From: Bacteroidaceae bacterium
Lineage (GTDB): Bacteria > Bacteroidota > Bacteroidia > Bacteroidales > Barnesiellaceae_A
Length of the DNA stretch: 64,000 nucleotides
Reading direction: 5' to 3'
Assembly (NCBI GenBank): GCA_017522135.1
Contig: JAFXAB010000030.1
Location: 1-64,000 of the forward strand
Made by a program: the position numbers and the translations under genes. Below the pieces are notes generated by a model that was given only the letters and a program-made list of their open reading frames with translations, was not told where the DNA came from and did not search any database. Of this stretch, positions 17,795 to 25,751 are shown one piece after another (the stretch's first letter is position 1; each line of letters starts with the position of its first letter).

Positions 17795-20317
17795 TCAATT
17801 TATTACCTCTATAAGCTCTACATCGTATATAAGCGTAGCATGAGGAGGAACATCACCGACAGTTTTATTGCCGTAGCCCAAGTCGGCCGGAACATACAGT
17901 ATATAATGAGCACCCTCTTTCATGAGCAATACACCCTCGGAGAAACCTTTTATCAACCTATCGATATTGAACTGAATAGGCTCGACACTACGGTCCAATT
18001 GCGTTCCGTCGGGCAATGTGCACGAATATGTACACAATATATCACTGTTGGCATGCGGCTTCTTTCCTTTTCCTTTCTTTACCACCTCATACTGCAAGCC
18101 ACTTGCAAGGGTTATCACCCCTTTACGCTTGGCGTTCTCAATCAAGAATGCCTCACCCTCGCTCATTGTAATGTATCGGCTGCTCACCCAGGCCTCTTGT
18201 CCATAATAGTCGATACGAGCATATCCGTTCTTTATTTCATACACCTCGACCTCCTGGTCATACTGCAATCCGCCCAATTGCGTAACCGTTGATGACGGAC
18301 TTTGACGCACTATTACACCCGACTTGGCGGTACAATAGTAGGTAGATGTGGGCATGGTTACCACCTGCTCGATAACAGGTTCATCGCTATCATTGCGGGC
18401 AAATATACCTCGTGCCACACCTCCCACAAGGGCCGCTATCGACGGGCCAAAGAGAAGAATAAGCGCAATGAGGAAAGTCCAAGCATTCTTAAATATCAGG
18501 CGTAAAACAAAAGTAATAATAGGCAGTACATAGCTTAATACAACCGTAAGAAGTGCCACTATTACAAAGCCTACAAATCCGGCAATAAGTGCCGCAAAGA
18601 AGCCATCGTCTATCCACGTTCCTATAACGGCAATACCCAATAATACATATAGTAATACAGTAACTATAGCACTCAATCGGTCGTCGTTATCATCAATCCA
18701 TATACCTATAGACTCTATCTTGTCATTGAAACGCGACCACAACGAGTCGCCCGAGCTTCTGCGGCGGTAGGGTGTGTTGTGTGTCTTCTTGGGTCCCCTA
18801 CCACTACCCGAGCCTATCTTAACATTGGCTGTATAGAGTACTTTACCCTCACAGCTAAAGGTTACTTTCACCGTCTCATTCTCTTTCCAATAGGTACAAT
18901 CGTTACGACCCCAACCCGACAAGTCGTATTCGCCGGGACCTTGGATGCTTATCTCACATGATGTGCGATCGGCATCTTTATTCTTATACTCAAAGGTCAT
19001 ATCAATAGTAACCGCACCGCGGAAGTTATTCGACACCACAATACGAGGCTTCAAGTAGGGGATGCCGGTAGGAATGGGCGAGCCAAACTTCACTTTGATA
19101 TTACCGTCGTAATCAACTGCACCAAACTTGACATTCGATATTTCGGGCAAGCGCGGGCTGTTACCGTCGCGACCTATGGTCACACGACCCTGCCACAACT
19201 TCTTACCCTTACACTTGAAGGTATACTCGACGTAGCCGTATGAGGCATACGACGTACCACTCTTGCTACCCCATCCCGACAATGTATAATCGCCCTTACC
19301 ACTGAATGTTACTTCGGTATCATAGTTGCAAGTTTCGCCATCGGGATACTTCAGGAAAATCTCGATTGTCTCAGTACCATAGTATTCGCTCGACACCGAC
19401 AGGCGAGGCACTATATACTGCGTATTGGTAAAGAGCACCCTACCAAAGTCCTTGATAATCTTATTGTCGTAGGTAGAATCGGCAAACAACACATCGCGTA
19501 TAATCAACTCACTATCTCTACGCGGCGATTGAGGTATAGGCTTCTTTTTCTTCTCAGGTACAGGAATATCGCGACGAGGTGGCTTGTTTTTCTGATAATA
19601 CTCGGTAAGAGCCTTCTTATATACATCGAAGTTCTTCTTATCCTCATACATCTTACGAGCCACAGCACACAGATTTTTGCTTTGCTCTATAATTTCGCGA
19701 TTGTTCGAGTGGAGCTTATGAGAAGCTATCAACACATTTACCATTTCTACAGCCTCCTCTTTCATCGAAGGTTGGAAAGAAGGACGCCGCCACATATCGC
19801 TCAACAATTCAATAGCTGTAATCTCGGCTGTATCGAGTTGAGGAGTGATTTCCTCACTCTTAAGGAACTGCAATGAACGCGACCACTTCTGCACATTGGT
19901 TATTATCAGGGCCTCGTCATGTTGAGGAGTAGAGTCGGGAGTAGGTGTAGGTACAGGGGCCTTCTTGGGCTCGGGGATAGGAGCTTTCTTAGTACTCGGA
20001 GTCCAGCCCAACTCTCGGCGAAACTCGTCAAACGACGCTGCATCTTTGGTATAGAAAGTCTGAGCAATACCTCGCAGGGTCTTGCTCTTTTCGATAATCT
20101 CACGATTGCTCGAGTGCAATTTATCGCAATGCTTGAGTAAGTCTATGCGCTTTTGACAAGCATCTTTATCAAACTCCTTGTCGCGCCAATAAGTGCTTAG
20201 AAACACGATGGCCTCTTTCTCGTCTTTATCAAGCAGCTTAACTATTTCGGGCAAAGCAAAGAAATCACAAGCTTTCTCCCACTCGGCAATTTTCTGCTTC
20301 AGAAGTGTCTTATCCAT
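17795..20317 (-). CDS. Multidomain membrane protein with SH3 and FKBP prolyl-isomerase domains
   Basis: 840 residues with no signal peptide. In order: two copies of a helical domain (1-106 and 138-243; HSSNREIIEKSKTLRGIA against HSNNREIIEQSKNLCAVA), Pro/Lys linkers (112-130, 247-265), two beta-sandwich repeats (297-384 and 418-502, with GDYTLSGWG and GEYDLSGWG), three or four membrane segments (548-635), a bacterial SH3 domain (658-716) and an FKBP-type peptidyl-prolyl isomerase (730-839, ending ADLGYGNKTVGDVPPHATLIYDVELIEV region). The N-terminus should face the cytoplasm; with three spans the SH3-FKBP part would face the periplasm. It is the last gene after a GrpE-like and an Hsp70 gene, separated by an attenuator-like hairpin. 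The FKBP assignment is firm; the job of the whole protein is not known to me. Confidence 0.8.
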   Translation of the reverse strand: MDKTLLKQKIAEWEKACDFFALPEIVKLLDKDEKEAIVFLSTYWRDKEFDKDACQKRIDLLKHCDKLHSSNREIIEKSKTLRGIAQTFYTKDAASFDEFRRELGWTPSTKKAPIPEPKKAPVPTPTPDSTPQHDEALIITNVQKWSRSLQFLKSEEITPQLDTAEITAIELLSDMWRRPSFQPSMKEEAVEMVNVLIASHKLHSNNREIIEQSKNLCAVARKMYEDKKNFDVYKKALTEYYQKNKPPRRDIPVPEKKKKPIPQSPRRDSELIIRDVLFADSTYDNKIIKDFGRVLFTNTQYIVPRLSVSSEYYGTETIEIFLKYPDGETCNYDTEVTFSGKGDYTLSGWGSKSGTSYASYGYVEYTFKCKGKKLWQGRVTIGRDGNSPRLPEISNVKFGAVDYDGNIKVKFGSPIPTGIPYLKPRIVVSNNFRGAVTIDMTFEYKNKDADRTSCEISIQGPGEYDLSGWGRNDCTYWKENETVKVTFSCEGKVLYTANVKIGSGSGRGPKKTHNTPYRRRSSGDSLWSRFNDKIESIGIWIDDNDDRLSAIVTVLLYVLLGIAVIGTWIDDGFFAALIAGFVGFVIVALLTVVLSYVLPIITFVLRLIFKNAWTFLIALILLFGPSIAALVGGVARGIFARNDSDEPVIEQVVTMPTSTYYCTAKSGVIVRQSPSSTVTQLGGLQYDQEVEVYEIKNGYARIDYYGQEAWVSSRYITMSEGEAFLIENAKRKGVITLASGLQYEVVKKGKGKKPHANSDILCTYSCTLPDGTQLDRSVEPIQFNIDRLIKGFSEGVLLMKEGAHYILYVPADLGYGNKTVGDVPPHATLIYDVELIEVIN

Positions 20318-20337
20318 CTATATATATTCAAAAACAA

Positions 20338-20363
20338 GGTTGTGTCACGAGTGACACAACCTC
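20338..20363 (-). terminator. Terminator or attenuator between the Hsp70 and FKBP genes
   Basis: AGGTTGTGTCAC and GTGACACAACCT pair over 12 bp around two bases; the minus-strand transcript continues with TGTTTTTG. It lies 22 bp after the Hsp70 stop and 20 bp before the FKBP-gene start, so it should reduce the downstream gene relative to the chaperones. Confidence 0.75.
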
Positions 20364-20385
20364 TATGGGTAGGATATACAATTAC

Positions 20386-21978
20386 TTACTCTACAGTGGC
20401 GTTAGCAATGAAGTTTTGAGATTTTCTCAACTCTTCTTCACTCTTCACACCTGCAACCTTCAATTGGAAGTCGATAATATCGCTATCGCGAGTGGCATTA
20501 ACACTGAGGATACCCTCTTCGCTAATACTGAATGTAACCTTTATCTCTGTACCTTTGGGGTGGTTACCTGTCAATTTCAATTCCGATATATCCTCGGTAG
20601 CCAAGTTACAGAAACGGTCTTCGACAGTTTGGTCTTTCTCCTCATCGGTAAAGTCACTCTCATAGATGGGCAACGTCACACCGGTTTGCCCATCGCGCAC
20701 TGTCTCAAATACGCGAGTACGTGATACGGGCAACGTAGTATTGGCAAATATCATATTACCCACTTGATTGTCAATAAGGCCAAGACCGTATGTCTTACTT
20801 GTTACATTGACAATGCGTGTACGCTTGGTCATAAGAGGTTCGGGTGCTTTAGTGCCCTCCTCTTCCGACTTTTTCAATGCGGCATCATAAGCCTCATTCA
20901 TAGCAAAGATAGCTGCGCCCTTAGCAACACACTCGTCGGGGTCGGTAATGTGGGTAGGCAAGCCAAATTCGGCCTCTACACGCGACTTGATTTGCGGCAT
21001 CTTACTACTACCACCTACAAGGATGATTTCGTCGATTTTCTTGTAACCCTTCTCCTCGGCTTTCTCTATAATCTTGCGAGTAGCATCTATTGTCTCATTC
21101 AAGCGATCTTCGGTAATGGCATTGAACGTTTCGCGAGGAAGCTCAAAGTTGACCGACTTACCTTCGTATGAGAAGTTGATTTTAACCTTTTGTTTGGCAG
21201 TAAGGTTTTTCTTCCAGTTCTCGGCACTGAGCAAGAGTTCATATCGTGCATTGGGTGTGAGTGACTCAAAGTCGTATGATGTACCATTTTGCGAATTGAA
21301 TGTATTGAGTACATATTTGGCCAACTCGGTATCCCAGTCGACACCTCCCAAGTGGTGATCACCTCCGGTAGCAACAACCTTGATAGCACCACCGTTTACG
21401 GCAATAATAGTAACGTCAAATGTACCACCACCGAGGTCATATACAAGAATAGTACGACGCTCGTCGACCTTCAGACCATAGGAGATAGCTGCAGCTGTAG
21501 GCTCATTGATAATGGCCAACACATTGAGACCGGCACTGATACCGGCTTGCTTGGTTTGCAAGCGTTCTTTGTTTCCAAAGTACGCCGGACAAGTAATTAC
21601 CACATCGGTAATAGGCTCGGGATTATCTCCCAAATTATTGGCATCTTGTACAAGTTTCTTGAGGATAAGTGCCGATATCTCAACAGGGTCAAGGTGCATA
21701 GGGGTAGTATTCTTGCTCTTGTCGAAGGCTTCATCATTACCTATCTCACGTTTGATAAACGCTACGGTCTTCTCGGGCTCTACAGCCAACTGGTTCTTGG
21801 CCTCTTTACCTACAATCATGTTACTTTCCGACTCGATATACACTACCGACGGGGTGGTAGCATCGCCCTCAAAGTTGCGAAGTACCACAGCTTGATCATA
21901 TCGGTCTACTTGTGCAATACAACTGAATGTTGTACCCAAGTCTATGCCATATACGGCTCTACTTTTATCGTTTGCCAT
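20386..21978 (-). CDS. Lidless DnaK-like Hsp70 chaperone
   Basis: 530 residues against about 635 for DnaK. The nucleotide-binding domain (about 1-375) has every Hsp70 signature: YGIDLGTTFSCIA, VITCPAYFG, NEPTAAAISYG, VYDLGGGTFDVTI and LVGGSSKMPQI. A beta-sandwich substrate-binding domain follows (about 395-515, with TYGLGLIDNQ and EGILSVNATRD), but the protein stops there and lacks the alpha-helical lid and C-terminal tail. It is therefore a specialised Hsp70 rather than the housekeeping DnaK. The gene follows a GrpE-like gene by 24 bp. Lidless forms release clients quickly; what this one binds is unknown. No J-domain protein is encoded nearby. Confidence 0.9.
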   Translation of the reverse strand: MANDKSRAVYGIDLGTTFSCIAQVDRYDQAVVLRNFEGDATTPSVVYIESESNMIVGKEAKNQLAVEPEKTVAFIKREIGNDEAFDKSKNTTPMHLDPVEISALILKKLVQDANNLGDNPEPITDVVITCPAYFGNKERLQTKQAGISAGLNVLAIINEPTAAAISYGLKVDERRTILVYDLGGGTFDVTIIAVNGGAIKVVATGGDHHLGGVDWDTELAKYVLNTFNSQNGTSYDFESLTPNARYELLLSAENWKKNLTAKQKVKINFSYEGKSVNFELPRETFNAITEDRLNETIDATRKIIEKAEEKGYKKIDEIILVGGSSKMPQIKSRVEAEFGLPTHITDPDECVAKGAAIFAMNEAYDAALKKSEEEGTKAPEPLMTKRTRIVNVTSKTYGLGLIDNQVGNMIFANTTLPVSRTRVFETVRDGQTGVTLPIYESDFTDEEKDQTVEDRFCNLATEDISELKLTGNHPKGTEIKVTFSISEEGILSVNATRDSDIIDFQLKVAGVKSEEELRKSQNFIANATVE

Positions 21979-22002
21979 AGTTATATATATTTTTTTATTT
22001 GT

Positions 22003-22815
22003 TTATTCTTGTGTTTCAGTTGTTTGAGTGCCTTCGGTATACTTATACACCTTCACACGGGCATAGCGCACCACCTTTTCAGTATCGACATTGATAAAAC
22101 CACCACAAACGACCTTGGCTATCAAGCCGTTTTGTGCCGGGTCGGCAGTCTCTACGGAGTCTCCTTGAAGTTGTTGATGCAACTTGCGATTGAACTCCTC
22201 GCCAATCTCCGGCTCGTAATATTCAACACCAAAGTCATTGTAGGCTCGGTCGCTCAACGCCATAATGGCACTCTTAAACTCTCGCATCAGATTGCGATAC
22301 AACTCGACCCAATCACACTCGGCGTTATCAAGCAGATCGAAGTGTGTATACGTACTATAAAAGCGACTATGCAAGTCGAGTAATGCCTTCAGATAGGGTT
22401 GTGTTATCTTCACAAAGAAGTCGCCTTTGTATTGTTCCAGCTCCTTGTGCATTGCACGCATATTCTCGTCTTGTCTTTCGCGGTATCCGAGTTGCACTTT
22501 AAACTCTTCTATCAAGGCTCTTTGAGCAAGAGTCTGTTCCTTTATTTCATTGAGCGATGCATTAAAAGACTCAAAAGCCGGAGCATAATCGGCAGGTTGC
22601 ACAGTCTCGGGTAGTTTCTCGCCCGACTCTTCCGGTGCAGGAGTAACATTTTCTTCGACACTACCGTTATTCTCTATCAATTTCTTCAGACGCTCTATTT
22701 CAACATCCTTAGCCTTATTCTCTGCTTCAAGAGAGGCGTACTCCGATTTCAAACGCTCGATAGTTTGTTCAAAGCCCTTCAACTCACTATCATTATTACT
22801 ACCAAATATACCCAT
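22003..22815 (-). CDS. GrpE-like nucleotide exchange factor with extended coiled coil
   Basis: 270 residues from ATG 22815; the start is set by a -7 box at 22845-22852, which excludes the longer frame. Residues about 10-50 and 85-140 are strongly heptad-like (ELKGFEQTIERLKSEYASLEAENKAKDVEIERLKK begins the first), then a helical region (FVKITQPYLKALLDLHSRFY) and a C-terminal beta-rich part (GLIAKVVCGGFINVDTEKVVR, then YARVKVYKY) that resembles the GrpE beta-domain pattern ending in R-x-A-x-V-x-V. Position directly before an Hsp70 gene supports the role of exchange factor. The similarity to GrpE is distant, so the name is by pattern and context. Confidence 0.68.
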   Translation of the reverse strand: MGIFGSNNDSELKGFEQTIERLKSEYASLEAENKAKDVEIERLKKLIENNGSVEENVTPAPEESGEKLPETVQPADYAPAFESFNASLNEIKEQTLAQRALIEEFKVQLGYRERQDENMRAMHKELEQYKGDFFVKITQPYLKALLDLHSRFYSTYTHFDLLDNAECDWVELYRNLMREFKSAIMALSDRAYNDFGVEYYEPEIGEEFNRKLHQQLQGDSVETADPAQNGLIAKVVCGGFINVDTEKVVRYARVKVYKYTEGTQTTETQE

Positions 22816-22844
22816 AACTGTACTTATTGTAATGATGTCATTTG

Positions 22845-22852
22845 CAAATATA
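22845..22852 (-). promoter_or_regulatory. -7 box of the GrpE-like/Hsp70/FKBP operon
   Basis: The minus strand reads TATATTTG, about 30 bp before the ATG at 22815. No CIRCE-like inverted repeat was seen, so control by HrcA is not indicated. Confidence 0.5.
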
Positions 22853-22976
22853 TATAAATACCACTTATAATGCAAGTATTTTACTGAAAATTGTAAGACA
22901 AATAGCAACAGCTTTTAATTTTATCGCACCCCAAACAGCTATCTGCATAGCATCTTTGCAACAAAAAGACAGACTT

Positions 22977-23210
22977 ATGATAAAGATAAACAAAATGACA
23001 GTTCACCTTACTACTGCATGCGTTATGTGCTTGGCAGGGCTGGTTCTTGTTTTTTCGGGGTTCTGGGTAGCACCCGAAGGCGAAATACACAACAGCGTAC
23101 TGATAGCTTTTGGCGAGGTTATAACATTTGCCGGAGCATTGTTTGGCGTAGATTACAGCTACCGAGTGCGCACGCACAACCCTCGCAATAAGGAAGGAGG
23201 CGAGATATGA
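22977..23210 (+). CDS. Small two-span membrane protein, holin-like by context
   Basis: 77 residues from the ATG at 22977; upstream in-frame codons lie in the divergent promoter region. Two hydrophobic segments are visible (VHLTTACVMCLAGLVLVFSGFW and SVLIAFGEVITFAGALFGV), followed by a charged tail (VRTHNPRNKEGGEI). Size and topology match class II holins and small phage holin-like proteins, and the next genes encode an M15 peptidase and a spanin-like lipoprotein. It overlaps the peptidase gene by 4 bp. No sequence family was recognised, so holin is inferred from topology and order. Confidence 0.6.
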   Translation: MIKINKMTVHLTTACVMCLAGLVLVFSGFWVAPEGEIHNSVLIAFGEVITFAGALFGVDYSYRVRTHNPRNKEGGEI

Positions 23211-23614
23211 AATACTTTACAATCGAAGAACTCACAGACAGTTCTGTGGCCCGACAATTACATATCGACAACACCCCTACTGCCGAAATAAAAGAAAACC
23301 TCACAGCTCTTGTCCGACATATTCTCGATCCGGCACGTACCGCGCTGGGCAAACCTATACGGGTAAACAGCGGTTATCGCTGCACCTTGCTCAACACATG
23401 TGTGGGAGGTGCCCAAAACAGCCAACATCTTCGTGGCGAAGCTGCCGATATATGTACAGGCTCACCCGAGGAAAATCGCAAGCTATTTGAGATACTGCTC
23501 AACATGCCATTCGACCAACTTATATGGGAACGGGGCAACAGTCACGGTCCGGCATGGATACATGTAAGCTATCGTCGCAACGGCAACAACAGAGGGGAGG
23601 TGATACACCTATGA
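23207..23614 (+). CDS. Peptidase M15A-family D-Ala-D-Ala carboxypeptidase/endolysin
   Basis: 135 residues without signal peptide. The M15A zinc-site pattern is present: VNSGYRCTLLN, QHLRGEAADICTG (His and Asp ligands) and AWIHVSY (third ligand His). Family members cut peptidoglycan cross-links or stem peptides; those lacking a signal and lying in cassettes are phage endolysins that rely on a holin. The gene overlaps its neighbours by 4 bp on both sides. It is preceded by GGAAGGAGG, a strong Shine-Dalgarno site that is rare in this phylum and points to phage ancestry. Confidence 0.87.
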   Translation: MKYFTIEELTDSSVARQLHIDNTPTAEIKENLTALVRHILDPARTALGKPIRVNSGYRCTLLNTCVGGAQNSQHLRGEAADICTGSPEENRKLFEILLNMPFDQLIWERGNSHGPAWIHVSYRRNGNNRGEVIHL

Positions 23615-24063
23615 AACCGATTATCATTGCCATAGCCACTACTATATCGATAACTCTCGGCATATCATGTACAAGAACAATATATATCCCCAGTGAGCAA
23701 CGACACACAGAGATAGTTACACTGAAAGACACTGTAATAGAACGATTTTCGGCCGGTGAATCACACAGCAATCATACCAACGATACGACAAGCATACTAC
23801 AGGGCAATGGAGCGTCAAGCACAGCCAGCATCAGCAACGGAATACTATCGCACACACTCACCATACACCCACGGCACGACAGCATAGCCCTACAAGTGCG
23901 TGAGGTACATATCATCGACTCTGTTGCCTATGCCCAACCTCCTATCGAGAAGCACACCCACACAGCACCAACCGCAGGTCTCGCCATAGTCATAGCATCT
24001 ATATCCTTACTATTGACAATTATTTTTATTTGCAAGCACCTGCACCGAGACCAAACACCCTGA
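23611..24063 (+). CDS. Spanin-like lipoprotein of the lysis cassette
   Basis: 150 residues from ATG 23611, overlapping the peptidase stop as ATGA and preceded by GGGGAGGTGAT, a near-perfect Shine-Dalgarno. A lipoprotein-type signal (IAIATTISITLGISC, Cys about residue 18) starts the protein, a polar Ser/Thr-rich middle follows, and a hydrophobic segment near the C-terminus (TAGLAIVIASISLLLTIIFIC) ends with a short basic tail. Linking an outer-membrane lipid anchor and an inner-membrane span in one chain is the layout of a unimolecular spanin, which fuses the two membranes at the end of phage lysis. No family was recognised by sequence; the call rests on topology and order. Confidence 0.55.
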   Translation: MKPIIIAIATTISITLGISCTRTIYIPSEQRHTEIVTLKDTVIERFSAGESHSNHTNDTTSILQGNGASSTASISNGILSHTLTIHPRHDSIALQVREVHIIDSVAYAQPPIEKHTHTAPTAGLAIVIASISLLLTIIFICKHLHRDQTP

Positions 24064-24141
24064 TAGAACGCCTTATGAACAATAATAACAAATTGCAAGC
24101 AAAAAAATGAGCGCGAAATTTCGTATATCGAAAGAAAACCA

Positions 24142-24149
24142 TTAATTTT
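24142..24149 (+). promoter_or_regulatory. -7 box of the TPR-ribH unit
   Basis: TAATTTTG matches TAnnTTTG, about 55 bp before the TPR gene start. Confidence 0.45.
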
Positions 24150-24203
24150 GTCGCTCAAATGTAAAATGCACTCAAATACAAGGAATAAAAAATAAACAAG
24201 GAT

Positions 24204-24860
24204 ATGACAGAACAGAAAAAAGACGAAATGGTACATGAAGTTTCGTCATCAGAGAAATTTTTAGTAAAAAACCAAAAGACAATCATGACTGTCTTGGTAG
24301 CAATCATCGCAGTTATTGCATTGGTATTGGCAGTAAAACAATTCTATTTCGAGCCACGCGAAGCAAAAGCACAAGAGGCATTGTTCCAATCGGTATTGGC
24401 ATTTGAGCAAGACTCTCTCGACCTCGCACTGAATGGCAACGACGAGTTTGACGGCTTGATTGCTGTTATTGACAACTACGGCTCTACCAAGGCCGGTAAC
24501 ATTGCCAACGTATATGCCGGCTTGGCTTACTACGGCAAAGGCGAATATGAGAACGCCAAGTCTTATCTGAGCAAGTTCAGTGCCAACGATGTATTGCTCG
24601 CCCCCGCTGTAACAGCAGCTATTGGCAACGCACTTGTCAATATGGACAACGCAGCCGAGGCCGTTAAATACTTCGAGAAAGCAGCAAAAGTTGCCGACAA
24701 CGCTCTATTCTCACCCATCTACTTGATTAAGGCAGCCAACGTTTACGAAAAACTTGGCAACAAAGCCGATGCATTGAGAATTTATGAGCAAATCAAGAAA
24801 GAATATCCCACATCGCAACAAGCTTCTACAATCGATTCTTACATCGAGCGTGTAAAATAA
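24204..24860 (+). CDS. Inner-membrane-anchored tetratricopeptide-repeat protein
   Basis: 218 residues. A cytoplasmic N-terminus of about 28 residues precedes one membrane span (IMTVLVAIIAVIALVLAV, about 31-48), then TPR-like helices (ANVYAGLAYYGKGEYENAKSYL and AANVYEKLGNKADALRIYEQIKK). The layout resembles YfgM-type proteins, which sit at the Sec translocon with periplasmic chaperones, but the likeness is structural only. It precedes ribH by 76 bp with a terminator between them. Function is unknown; a scaffold role in the envelope is the safest reading. Confidence 0.7.
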   Translation: MTEQKKDEMVHEVSSSEKFLVKNQKTIMTVLVAIIAVIALVLAVKQFYFEPREAKAQEALFQSVLAFEQDSLDLALNGNDEFDGLIAVIDNYGSTKAGNIANVYAGLAYYGKGEYENAKSYLSKFSANDVLLAPAVTAAIGNALVNMDNAAEAVKYFEKAAKVADNALFSPIYLIKAANVYEKLGNKADALRIYEQIKKEYPTSQQASTIDSYIERVK

Positions 24861-24886
24861 TAGCAAATCAGCAAATAAAATTTTAT

Positions 24887-24917
24887 GGGGCTGTGACATC
24901 AACGCGCAGCCCCTTTT
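24887..24917 (+). terminator. Terminator between the TPR gene and ribH
   Basis: GGGGCTG pairs with CAGCCCC around a 13-base loop, followed by TTTT. It ends 19 bp before the ribH start, so ribH would depend on read-through or a promoter inside the hairpin region. Confidence 0.7.
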
Positions 24918-24936
24918 CATAAACACCCCTCTTACC

Positions 24937-25458
24937 ATGGCAAATGTAAACGACAATGTTCGGGTATTCATGGCAGGCATGCCATCGACCGAGCATTGCA
25001 AAAAACTCAGAGTAGGCATCGTAGCTGCCGAGTGGAACGACAATGTCATTACACCTTTGCTACAAGGTGCCATCGAAACCCTCACTACAAACGGCGTATG
25101 CCCCGAAAACATCTTTATATCTCGTGTTCCCGGCACTGTAGAGCTCACCTATGGAGCCAAACGCATAATTGAGAGCCTTGCCCCCGATGCCGTAATAGTA
25201 TTGGGATGTGTTGTACGCGGCGATACGCCTCACTTCGATTATGTGTGCGATAGCGTTACACATGGTATCACCGAGTTGAATCTGCACGCGCACACACCCG
25301 TTATTTTTGGCGTCATCACCACCAACAATATGGAACAAGCTCTCGACCGTGCCGGTGGAAAGGCCGGAAACAAAGGCAGTGAATGTGCCGCAACAGCACT
25401 GAAAATGACTGCCCTGAAAGCTACCGCGCTCAATGGCGAAGAAAAGTGCCTTATATAA
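24937..25458 (+). CDS. ribH: 6,7-dimethyl-8-ribityllumazine synthase
   Basis: 173 residues, slightly longer than the usual 155-165 because of a short N-terminal extension and a C-terminal tail after the last helix. Motifs include VGIVAAEWNDNV, the substrate loop RVPGTVELTYGAK, VIVLGCVVRGDTPHFDYV and PVIFGVITTNNMEQALDRAGGK. It joins 3,4-dihydroxy-2-butanone 4-phosphate to a pyrimidine in the next-to-last step of riboflavin synthesis and normally forms 60-subunit shells or pentamers. The other rib genes are not in the window. Confidence 0.96.
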   Translation: MANVNDNVRVFMAGMPSTEHCKKLRVGIVAAEWNDNVITPLLQGAIETLTTNGVCPENIFISRVPGTVELTYGAKRIIESLAPDAVIVLGCVVRGDTPHFDYVCDSVTHGITELNLHAHTPVIFGVITTNNMEQALDRAGGKAGNKGSECAATALKMTALKATALNGEEKCLI

Positions 25459-25557
25459 GCATTTGTAAAATAGAGCATTGCGAGAGAAGAAAGCAAAAAA
25501 GCAAAATAAATAAAAAAAAAGTGCGATAAAAAGTTGCACAATCTACATATTTATACT

Positions 25558-25565
25558 TATCTTTG
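25558..25565 (+). promoter_or_regulatory. -7 box of tRNA-Tyr
   Basis: TATCTTTG with a TTG about 21 bp upstream (AAGTTGCAC) precedes the mature tRNA by 11 bp. Confidence 0.6.
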
Positions 25566-25576
25566 CACTCGCAAAA

Positions 25577-25659
25577 GGGCGAATACCAGAGTGGCCAAAT
25601 GGGGCAGACTGTAAATCTGCTGGTTTTTACCTTCGGTGGTTCGAATCCATCTTCGCCCA
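25577..25659 (+). tRNA. tRNA-Tyr (GTA)
   Basis: The acceptor arm pairs GGGCGAA (25577-25583) with TTCGCCC (25652-25658), followed by discriminator A. The anticodon loop lies in GACTGTAAATCTG, giving anticodon GTA for tyrosine. A long variable arm (class II, total about 83 nt) and the T loop GGTTCGAATCC are present. CCA is not encoded. A -7 box lies just upstream and a terminator just downstream, so it is a single-gene transcript. Confidence 0.95.
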
Positions 25660-25660
25660 C

Positions 25661-25692
25661 AAAAAAAGCTGTCGTTTGAGACAGCTTTTTTT
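25661..25692 (+). terminator. Intrinsic terminator after tRNA-Tyr
   Basis: AAAAAAAGCTGTC and GACAGCTTTTTTT form a 13-bp stem with a 6-base loop and T-run. Confidence 0.88.
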
Positions 25693-25751
25693 GTATCGTT
25701 ACTTTTCTATCGTATATTTGCAAGCACATAAACACTCAACACCTATTCACT

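Noticed and set aside
21289..22383. 364-codon plus-strand frame spanning the Hsp70 and GrpE-like genes
   Set aside because: It crosses two real minus-strand genes and reads as an antisense shadow rich in Ile, Tyr, His and Leu.
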